Assembly (NCBI RefSeq): GCF_032854445.1
Contig: NC_088303.1
Location: 19,661,501-19,725,500, forward strand
DNA length: 64,000 bases
Direction of reading: 5' to 3'
Source: Liolophura sinensis
Lineage: Eukaryota > Mollusca > Polyplacophora > Chitonida > Chitonidae
Position numbers and translations under genes: made by a program. The notes beneath the pieces were generated by a model, which saw only the letters and a program-made list of their open reading frames with translations, made no database searches and was not told where the DNA came from. Positions 48,701-60,700 of the stretch are shown piece by piece. Each line of letters begins with the position of its first letter. Position 1 is the first letter of the stretch.

Positions 48701-51700
48701 GTCACTTTTATGAAAGAGTTTCCATTATATATATATGTAAAAACACAAAACATACATTCTGTTTTGTATTTATTTTTTTGGTCTTGTTACCGTAATGTTT
48801 TAGACACAGGTAAATTCTGTCTTCATCAACAAAATTCTTTTCACAGATAAAGTCCATGAAGTTAATATACCTTTCCGGCACCACAGGAAGTACCATCAGC
48901 AGCAGGTAAATACTTGGTTTGGCACAGGTGTCCTTCACTCTGACACCAGAGATGCTGACAAAGGTTCTGAAACAGTGGAAAGTAATATAAAACTTAAAAG
49001 TCTTGGAGGATGTCTGAAAGAAATAAACTGTGACCCTGATCAGTCACCTCATTGGTAAGATGGCTATCACCTGGTTTGCTTTTTAAAATTTAACACATAC
49101 AAGGAACAGTAATTAGACATATCAAGATATGGTGTCCTAGTGCAGCACGATGACCCTGGAGCTCTGCACTAATGCAATTGCCCAGAGCCCAAGTTCAACT
49201 CATGACCTTCCTCGAAAAGGTCACCCAGCAGCCTGCAAATGGTCATCGGTTTCCTTTGGGCTCTGGCCAATCTCTTTTCAGCATAATGCTGGTCTTCATC
49301 GTATAATTGGAACATTCATGAGTAAATGGCTTAAAACCAAAATCAAATAAATACATATCTGTAAATAAAATGGCAAGATATGTTTCATTAGCATTAAAAA
49401 TGCTATAAATTATCTTTTACTCAATGATCTACCTGAGGAGGACTTTGGTGGATTCATTGTTTGCAGGCCCTCATACTGAAGTGAGGACAGTTTGATCACA
49501 TACAGTCCCAGTGTCATATGTTCATGTTTTCTGTATTTTTTGAACAGTTTCACTCAGTGTGATTAAGCACAAAACTAATGTGTGCTAAATTCAGCAGATA
49601 ATAAATATCATTATTGATAAGTTTGAAACAAAAACATTTAAAGTAATTTAGTTCAGTTTGTAAAGGCCTATATAGTTTGTCATGTGAGGTATAATTTATG
49701 CTGTTGCAAAGACAAAGAGAAAAAAATTGAATGCTTAGGTGAGGTTATGCCCTGTTGTTTTGATTTGCATAATAGTGAAAGAATTTAATTAAAATTTCAA
49801 ATGAGTTCATTTGACATTCCATACATTGGTTACCTGAGGGTGTGACCTAAGGGTGTGTCACACGAGGGTTTGTTATATAAAATGTCAGGATTAAACCAAC
49901 CTGAGCTGCCATTGTTCTCAACACCTATTATGTTTAACCAGCTCATACTGCCATTGTTTTAAACATATGCATCTTTAACACTCCACTCCTTATCATGCTG
50001 ATAATACTCTAAATGTCTGTATCTGCTCTGCCTTTTAACACCTTTTGATTGTATTTACAGAACCATAAATTAACCCATCTGAACTGCTAGCATGCACAGC
50101 ACAGAAAAATGACAAATTCCCCCCATCCCTCCCCACCTGAGAATATCATGTTCCCAGCACCTGCGACTGTTGAAGCTTTTCCATTGACATAAAAACAAAA
50201 AAAATGTAACACATACAAAGTGTAATACATTTATTTTGTAAATTTCATCAGTGCAGGTTTCTGAAACTGTCATGACATTTTTGTACTTAAAAATTAATAA
50301 CTGCATGTCTGGATGATCAAACAGAAATCATTCAATCATATGTGAAAAAATCCATCAAATCTAGCAAAAAGGCATGTGATAGTAGAAGGTGCCACACTCA
50401 TGCATTAGTAATTTTGTTTAGAATTTGACGTGTGAAAAACAGACTCACTTTTCCATGTACAAGATGGTCAGCATCAGGTGGACTTCACCTTTATTGATAA
50501 ATTACTGGATCATCTTTGCCAAATTTTTTAGCTTTAAGCTTTTACAGGTACATTGTACATCTCACACTCACCTTTCACACATCGCAGATACAGTGTTTAG
50601 ATCATTTCCCAAACAGTCAGGTACATCCAGTGACTTTCAGCTTACAGGTACATTGTAAATCTTGCACTCACCTTGCCCACATTGTGGATACAGTGTTTAG
50701 AAGATTTCCCAGTCATGTACATCCAGTGACTTTCAGCTTACAGGTACATTGTAAATCTTGCACTCACCTTGCCCACATTGTGGATGCAGTGTTTAGATCA
50801 TTTCCCAGTCAGGTACATCCCAGTGACTTTCAGCTTTACAAGTACATTGTACATGTTGCACTCACCTTGCCCACATTGTAGATACAGTGTTTAGATCATT
50901 TCCCAAACAGTCAGGTACATCCAGTGACTTTCAGCTTTACAGGTACATTGTACATGTTGCACTCACCTTGCCCACATTGTAGATACAGTGTTTAGATCAT
51001 TTCCCAAACAGTCAGGTACATCCAGTGACTTTCAGCTTTACAGGTACATTGTACATGTTGCACTCACCTTGCCCACATTGTAGATACAGTGTTTAGATCA
51101 TTTCCCAAACAGTCAGGTACATCCAGTGACTTTCAGCTTTACAGGTACATTGTACATGTTGCACTCACCTTGCCCACATTGTAGATACAGTGTTTAGATC
51201 ATTTCCCAAACAGTCAGGTACATCCAGTGACTTTCAGCTTTTACAGGCACAATGTATATGTTGCACTCACCTTGCCCACATTGTAGATACAGTGTTTAGA
51301 TCATTTCCCAAACAGTCAGGTACATCCAGTGACTTTCAGCTTTACAGGTACATTGTACATGTTGCACTCACCTTGCCCACATTGTAGATACAGTGTTTAG
51401 ATCATTTCCCAAACAGTCAGGTACATCCAGTGACTTTCAGCTTTACAGGTACATTGTACATGTTGCACTCACCTTGCCCACATTGTAGATACAGTGTTTA
51501 GAACATTTCCCAGTCAGGTATATCCAGTGACTTTCAGCTTACAGGTACATTGTAAATCTTGCACTCACCTTGCCCACATTGTAGATACAGTGTTTAGAAC
51601 ATTCAAGTACATCCCAGTCAGTACATCCAGTGACTTTCAGCTTTATAGGTACATCTCGCACTCACCTATCCTTGACTTTCAGGTACATCCTGTGACTTTT

Positions 51701-54700
51701 AGTTTAACAGGTACATTGTGTGCACTCACCTTTCCCACATTGTACATGCAGTGTTTAGAACCTTTCCCAAACAGCCAAGCACACTGCTGATCAGCATCAT
51801 AGATCTCGCCAGGTAACTTCTGAGGAAAACGTAATCTGGACACCTGAAGAGAGCTTTTCCACAAACATTTTGCTTGCTGTGTACTGAAATATAAACAAAC
51901 AAGATCAGAAATTCTCCTGGAAACTGCAAACATGACATGCAATGATCAGGCAATACAATGTAGGAAAACTGCATTATTTTTTTTCACTGAAATATAAGAC
52001 ACAATTTGAGAAATCTGAGAAATTCACACATGAACTACCAACACAGCATATAATAACCCAATGTTGAATAAACTGGTGCAAGTTTCTTTACAGTCTACAT
52101 CAATTTTGCTATAATAAGTATGTACCATTTTCCAACATATTCCTCTGAAAATATGTGTACAAGGACTGTCCCAATCATGTTATTGTACTTTAATACGACG
52201 CTGCCTCATTAAATCATGATGTTAATAGGGTTCAGGCAGACAGAGCACTCTACTCAGTCAAGGACAAAGACTTATTCCTAATTAAGCCTTCCCCAAGCAA
52301 ACGTTAAGACATTTAGCAGAATCACGAAGCAGTCTTAAAGATAAGTCAGCTACTACTTTATTAATTAATGAAGTAGTATTTCAGAAATGTTCTAAAAATA
52401 TTAAAGAAATTCTACACCTCTTATATCAATAAAAAAATAAATAGCAAATGATGGTCAGTACCTAGCCACTCTTCGTCGACACAGCCACCGTCTTTCAGAG
52501 GTCCTGCTAGTCCTTGTCTTTGACCTGAATTATGCCTAGCTGGCTGTACCGACATTAGGGAATTTACCAATCACAGCAGTAACTTCTGATTTATAACATA
52601 CTCTTTCATGCAGATTTCGAGAAAATATTTTCGTAATAAATTTGACTACGCTATGGAAAAATAATGCCTAACAGTTTTCTTCAAGCAATGACTCTTTCGA
52701 GGCAGTTTTCCTGCCATAAGGGCAGACATTCGCTGTTCCCTGTTTCATAAATGTATGATCCAAAATGCATCAGTTTAACAATTAAACTGCAAAATCTGAT
52801 TTATTGCATCGATATCTGTCTATTCACTATAAGAAACTACACTGACAATCAAGAGCTAATAGTTTTTTTTTTTGCCGTGACAGACAGTTATCACATCATC
52901 CTTTCAGCGCTAGTGACTGGCCTAGTTCATAAGGGCTTCTACAACATGGCTACTCGGAGTGAATTGTCCGTCAGTGCAATATCCCCAATACTGAACTTCA
53001 TTTTCTCAGCTTTCAAAACTTTATAGAATTTTTACATATTTTTCTGTTATAACTATGTCCTATATCCTTTTTTACATTTTTTGAAGTAATTGTGTCTTCT
53101 CTTCAAGACCATTTATTGTGCTAACATTTTGACTATGGTAAGAAAGTTTATTTTTACCCTTAGGAATTAAAAATCAGCACTCTACTTCAAATATGAGCTC
53201 ATGAATAATACCACAAGTTAAGATTAAGTCTGACTTAAGTCTAAGACAGCTTTGTGATCCTGGGGCCGGCAGTGGTACATTTATAGCTGGATTATATAGC
53301 CATAAACCATAAAATTGGAAACTTACTGTAAAAATTTAATGAGGTAGTCACGGCTACAGCTGGACCATTTGAAGATGCCTCCCTTGCCCCCGGTGGTCAG
53401 TTTGGGGGACATGATGGTGCCTGTGGCGTGTGGGCACATATCCTTCCCTCCATCATGAAACATACCAAGGCTACCTCCAATATAACAACAGACATACTCT
53501 GGTACTCTGAATAACCAAGATGCTCAACCAACAGTTAACCCATATAACAACAGACATTCTCTGGTACTCTGAATAACCAAGATGCTCAAATAACAGTTAA
53601 CCAAAATAACAACAGAGATACCCTGGTGCTCTGAATAACCAACATGCTCAAATAACAGTTAACCAAAATAACAACAGACATTCTCTGGTACTCTGAATAA
53701 CCAACATGCTCAAATAACAGTTAACCAAAATAACAACAGAGACACTCTGGTACTCTGAATAACCAAGATGCTCAACCAACAGTTAACCCATATAACAACG
53801 GACATACTCTGGCACTCTGAATAACCAACATGCTCAACCAACAGTTAACCCATATAACAACGGACATACTCTGGTACTCTGAATAACCAACATGCTCAAC
53901 CAACAGTTAACCCATATAACAACGGACTTACTCTGCATAACCAACATGCTCAACCAACAGTTAACCCATATAACAACGGACATACTCTGGTACTCTGAAT
54001 AACCAACATGCTCAACCAACAGTTAACCCATATAACAACAGACATACTCTGGCACTCTGAATAACCAACATGCTCAACCAACAGTTAACCCATATAACAA
54101 CAGACATACTCCGGTACTCTGAATAACCAACATGCTCAACCAACAGTTAACCCATATAACAATGGACATACTCTGGCACTCTGAATAACCAACATGCTCA
54201 ACCAACAGTTAACCCATATAACAATGGACATACTCTGGTACTCTGAATAACCAACATGCTCAACCAACAGTTAACCCATATAACAACAGACATACTCCGG
54301 TACTCTGAATAACCAACATGCTCAAATAACAGTTAACCAAAATAACAACAGAGATACTTTGGTACTTGGAATAACCAACATGCTCAACCAACAGTTAACC
54401 CTATAAAGTTCACCTGTAAAACTTAATTGTTTAAGGATTTCATTTGTGGAAGCTTTTCCCTTAAGACAACTACCCTGTAAGAACATGAACATGAGTATAC
54501 TTCATCAAAGCACAAGCTTAGGTTTCAGGAATAAAACAACAGAAAATATTATTTATTTTATTTGTTTCTTTCACTGATGTTTTACGTTGTACTCAAGAAT
54601 ATTTCTTATACACTGGCGGCCAGCATTATGGTAGGAGAAAACGGGGCAGAGCCCGGGGGAAAGCCACAAGCATCCGTAGGTCACTGACAGATCTTCCCAC

Positions 54701-57700
54701 GTATGGCAGGAGAGGAAGCCAGCATTAGCTGGACTTGAACTCACAGGGACCGCATGGGTGACAACAGAAAATAATACACTTATATCAATATACTGCTTTG
54801 CACAACAACAGTAGCACTGTTTTTTTAACATACCAAGAATATGCAAGCTATGCACACGTGTATATTTGTATATGTATTTATTTCACTTGAACTCATGACT
54901 ATCCTAATTTTTTCAAGTTTTAGGACAGATTTTAGTAGTGCTGCAAGCAAAGAATTACATTTCTCTCCCACTTTTTTTAAAAAGTAAAGATATGATTGTT
55001 CATTAGACAGACTAACCGTGTGAAAAAAAAGAAACTAAATATGCCCACTACAATTACATGTATGATGGCTAAAAACAGCACACCAGGTGACACAAAAGAG
55101 TTAGGGTAATTCCTTTTCTTGACAGCAATGTTCCTAAATTACAGGTGACAGAAACCATCGCACATTAAGAACAAATTAAAAGTTACCCCAACACAAATAC
55201 ATTATCTCTAAAAACTGATTGATAAGATAGCCTACATTTTCTGTTGGCAGATGTACATCAACCATTTTGTATAAAATGATTTCTGTTAAAAGACAAAAGA
55301 CAAACATCTCCAGTGTATATGTTGATGTGACAAAGCAATACATCTTCAGTGTCTTATTTTTACACAATAAAAAAAGAAATATCCCTTCTCTGAAACACTT
55401 TTGAGATTATTTCTCGGACTATGGAAATGCAAAAAATACATTTTCATTTTTTCTTCAGGCTTTTAGAAAATAATGACTTTCATCTTTCCTACAGAAAGTA
55501 ATACCCTGATATTTATGTTACTTAATCTTCCTCATATTCACTGTAAATGCCAACTTGGGTGGTCAGAGTTGCTGCCAGTGTCTATATGTGACCACCATGA
55601 AGATTGCATTTCTCTTCACGCATTTACACAGTTATTAGCACCTCGCACAAAAGCTGCCTTAATGCTTGCTCGACGGTGAGAAACCCTAGTGAAAAGATGA
55701 ACTCATTTTAATACACTAACACTTCAAAGGCCTCACACTTTATCAATTTTCGCAAACTTAATCTTAGCTTTTGCTCTTTATATTTACCACACTATATAGT
55801 ATATCTAAATTCCTGTCATCCAAAGAGCAGCAGAGGTGCACATTAAACTTATCAATACAGACGCATTAGCACTAAATATCAAAGAGAACAAAGATGTCCC
55901 TGTGCATGATATTGTTGAATGGCGATGGAGTGTTAAAACAGGCTACTCAGAGCACAGTATGATTATCTGCAGTAAGTATTACAATGTATAACCCCTGGGT
56001 TTATGGGTCTCCGGCTGGAACCCCCAGGGTGCTGAAGCTAGGGCTTATAGCCAGACATCCCCACAGATGAGTATATAGTACTACCATAGCTGTGGGTGGG
56101 ACACAGGATGTTGGTCCCTCTACACGGACAATTTAGTCAAATATGACAATTTCATACGGTAGCATCGAGACACAGAATAGCATATAGTATACGGTCTGTT
56201 TTGTTGATCAAAGGCCTTGCAGACTGTCTAGTACTGCTACTGCCTTAAATCTGGGTGGTAAAATAATTCCAGATTCAAAACATAAAGAGAGAATTAAGGG
56301 CTGGAATGTTAAAATCTGAGTCACTAGGTCAGTTTCATATCCACACCTATTACTACACTACACTGGACCACATACAGTCGGTAGATAGGTTGGGTGATAC
56401 GGGAATTTATCTAATAGGCATGATAGGTCATCATGATGGTCTATGGTCAGAAGAAACCTAGCATACGATTTTGGAAGAAAACAATTTCAGCAGTAGCTGA
56501 ATTAGCAATTAAGTGATGAATTCAAAAATAGAGATCTTTAGTTAGAAGTCACAAGTTCATCTTTGTAACTTCAACATAGAATTACTTTACCTACTAAAGT
56601 TACAAGTTGAACTTTTCACTGAAAGTCTCTAATGTTTCCTAATCCAGGCTAAAACGTGCCCATAACCATTAATATAATCATAGCTACTTGCTACTGTAAT
56701 TCTTCAATATTCTCACATGTTTACAAGATGTTTATTCAGATGTAATTTGAGGGCATTATTCTATGTAGACTGACACACACTTTTTGTGAAGTCCTGAAAT
56801 TTCAGCAGCCCAAGCCCTATATGTTTTGTGTGCAAAATCAAATTGAAGGGTGGAAAATCAAACTGAAGGGTGGAAAATCAAATTGACGGGTGTAAAATCA
56901 AACTGAAGGGTGTAAAAGTCAAAACGAAAATTGCTCTTTCAAGGAAAGCTTTAATGGCTGAGGAAATGTAGTGCATGCACAAGTATGTACTCTATCATTA
57001 CCTAAGCCTGAGGTATTAGATTTACCGCTACTAAGAATACAAGGTGCTTAATTCTCACTCACTTATGCCCCATTTCATGAGCCACTGTATATCCTGTGGC
57101 CAGTCCTGTATCCTCATTGATAGAACAGCTCCTGGACGAATCACACATCCCCTGGATAGGGGCATAACCTGTGTCAGAGAAAATAATCACATCATAGAGT
57201 AGAGACATCACATATCCCCTGGATAACAGCATAACCTGTGAAATAAAAAACAATCACATCCAACAGGGGGACAGGGGGGAAAACTGTGACCGTGACAGCA
57301 AAAACAATCACATCATCCTCTCCACAGGGGTGGAACCCGTGACAGAGAAAACAATCACATCGTCCTCTCCACAGGGGTGGAACCTGTGACAGAGAAAACA
57401 ATCATATCGTCCTCTCCACAGGGGTGGAACCCGTGACAGAGAAAACAATCACATCGTCCTCTCCACAGGGGTGGAACCCGTGACAGAGAAAACAATCACA
57501 TCGTCCTCTCCACAGGGGTGGAACCCGTGACAGAGAAAACAATCACATCGTCCTCTCCACAGGGGTGGAACCCGTGACAGAGAAAACAATCACATCCTTC
57601 CCTTTGATACGGGTACCACCTGTGACAGAGAAAACAATCATATCGTCCTCTCCACAGGGGTGGAACCCGTGACAGAGAAAACAATCACATCGTCCTCTCC

Positions 57701-60700
57701 ACAGGGGTGGAACCCGTGACAGAGAAAACAATCACATCGTCCTCTCCACAGGGGTGGAACCCGTGGCAGAGAAAACAATCACATCGTCCTCTCCACAGGG
57801 GTGGAACCCGTGACAGAGAAAACAATCACATCGTCCTCTCCACAGGGGTGGAACCCGTGACAGAGAAAACAATCACATCGTCCTCTCCACTGGGGTGGAA
57901 CTCGTGACAGAGAAAACAATCACATCGTCCTCTCCACAGGGGTGGAACCCGTGACAGAGAAAACAATCACATCGTCCTCTCCACAGGGGTGGAACCCGTG
58001 ACAGAGAAAACAATCACATCGTCCTCTCCACAGGGGTGGAACCCGTGACAGAGAAAACAATCACATCGTCCTCTCCACAGGGGTGGAACCCGTGACAGAG
58101 AAAACAATCACATCGTCCTCTCCACAGGGGTGGAACCCGTGACAGAGAAAACAATCACATCGTCCTCTCCACAGGGGTGGAACCCGTGACAGAGAAAACA
58201 ATCACATCGTCCTCTCCACAGGGGTGGAACCCGTGACAGAGAAAACAATCACATCGTCCTCTTCACAGGGGTGGAACCCGTGACAGAGAAAACAATTGCA
58301 TCGCCCTCTCCACAGTGGTGGAACCCGTGACAGAGAAAACAATCACATCGTCCTCTCCACAGGGGTGGAACCCATTGACAGAGAAAACAATCACACTGTC
58401 CTCTCCACAGGGGTGGAACCTGTGACAGAGAAAACAATCACATCGTCCTCTCCACAGGGGTGGAACCCGTGACAGAGAAAACAATCACATCGTCCTCTCC
58501 ACAGGGGTGGAACCCGTGACAGAGAAAACAATCACATCGTCCTCTCCACAGGGGTGGAACCCGTGACAGAAAAAACAATCACATCGTCCTCTCCACTGGG
58601 GTGGAACCCGTGACAGAGAAAACAATCACATCGTCCTCTCCACAGGGTTGGGACCCGTGACAGAGAAAACAATCACATCGTCCTCTCCACAGGGTTGGAA
58701 CACGTGACAGAAAACAATCACATAATTCCCTTTGATACGGGTACCACCTGTGACAGAGAAAACAATCACATGGTACCCTTTGATAGGGGTAACACCTGTG
58801 ACAGAAAAAAGCCCTATATTTGGTAGGGATGAATTCAGTAACAGAGAAAACAATTACATCACGCAGTACAGTGATAAGGATGGAGTTTCCCTTACCCCAG
58901 TCGTACAATGCTTGCCCATCCCTTCACATCATCCTAATATCCTAACCAACATCTGAATTTTTTTAAATGGTAGGCCTACATTATTTTTGCTTGAAGGAAT
59001 TCCCTAACCAGTTTATTTTTTACTTGCACAGCACCCACTAGCCTTAAATTTACTAAATTTCTTACTATCTGTGGCCTTTTAGAGTACAAAAGAATTAAAA
59101 GAAAATTTATTTAGTGCTTTAACATGATTAAGTAATTAATAAAGTACCTGTAGTTAAGTGACTCACAAGAAGGTATTTCCAGCTCTGATAAAGAGACCAC
59201 ATCTCTAATGCCCCTAAAAATTAATCTTAATCAAAATCTACTGATAATGAATTACCTTGATCAACAAAGCAGAAGGTAAGTCCCCAGGCCTCAGGCCTTT
59301 GTGCTCAACATCTCACAATTACAAGGTATGACATTATCTGATCAAAGGCACATATAAACTTGTATCAACCTTACAGTCTTGAATAACAGCTAGCTTTGAA
59401 AACAACCTTAAAACTGCAATTTCTCTTATATTCAGGTGTCTGTTATAAATTGTAATTCAATACAGGTATCTTTAGATTTGAAAAAAAAATAGGTGTTTCC
59501 GGAACAGCCTTGTAGGCTGTATAACTATGGCGCTGTAGAAGTGATGAAAACCTTTTCAATCTGAGGTCATGTGATATAAACCTTGTATCTATGGGCTGAT
59601 CTTTATCTGGGGATATCTTTACACCATATCAGCATATACCCCCTGATCACATGCCTCCAAGGTTGCCATGGCTACACCCCGAGTTCTGTCTCATATACTA
59701 CAGAGCTTCTTTTGGAACGGTGTCACTGTCAGTGGGACAGTGGGAACAAAGTTAATGTTCACTTTGCTTTAATCTTTGTCAACACATCCTCACAAAGGAG
59801 TGCGAATGAGAAGACAAACTGGATGTGTGTTATAAGCGTGTCTGTGTTCAGTGAAGCGCGGGAGGCCAGTGGCCATGGAAAGCTGGCTAACAGTGGAGAT
59901 ACGGCCACACCTGAGTGACATCAACCAGTCATGTGACATACACATTCTGCCAACCACCCATCTGCCTTTTTCTGGACACAATAGTTGAGTCCAGTCTTTC
60001 AGTTAGCCATTTAAATCATAAAACATGTAAAGTATCATCAATATTGTTATCATATTTACTTGATTTTAAAAACAGTTTAAATTCAAACTTTAAGAGACAG
60101 TAAAATTACAGGTAGCAGCAAAAATTTAAACAATGAAATAGGTTAATAAACAATGGTAATAATTAGATTAATATCTCTGAAGGTGAACGCAGTGATATCA
60201 TTTTATCTGATGAAAATACAAAAACATTTCACATAGCCTGCTTCATCAATCTCCAAGGTTAACCACTGCATTTATACCACCGCCATTCTTTCTACTCATT
60301 TCATTATCATTATCAGGTATTCAGGATGAGAAGTATGCATGTAGGAGGAATCATCAGGAAGGTACTTTTTCATCTCGCGCCGGGATAAGTCCTTGTCTTC
60401 GAAATGCTGCTGGCACTGAAGTATTATGCTGAACACACCAGACAGGACATCCTGCCCATTCACACTGCTATGACACCGTAGCCCACTCAGTCCTGTTTCC
60501 TTGTCGTTTGCTCTAACTTCTCAGTGCTGAGTGCCAAGTGAGTCAGCATTGTGCAACGAGTACCATATTTGAGGATGAAAACATTGTCGAGATGATGTGT
60601 GAAATCATTCTCAGTGTAATAAGATTCTGTATAGTAAATGACAACACGCAAAAGTGTACTAAGCTCTTACCTAGAGTATCACAGGGTTGGTTTTTATGAG

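Larger units (their letters stand above)
48967..51729 (-). other. ADAMTS intron 5
   Basis: 2.8 kb. Its 5' end in gene sense is the 101-bp array (50530-51729); SINE copy 11 lies at 49131-49355. The rest is AT-rich without features. Confidence 0.85.
53471..57062 (-). other. ADAMTS intron 3
   Basis: 3.6 kb with the 62-bp array (53480-54400), SINE copy 12 and a 20-bp tandem repeat at 56834-56913. The remainder has no recognised features. Confidence 0.85.

Noticed and set aside
50425-51790. ORFs of 65-121 codons on the + strand in the 101-bp array
   Set aside because: Antisense translations of exon-derived repeat units.
57183-58860. CRISPR-like regular repeats
   Set aside because: Units are contiguous with no unique spacers, and they match an exon junction in an animal gene.
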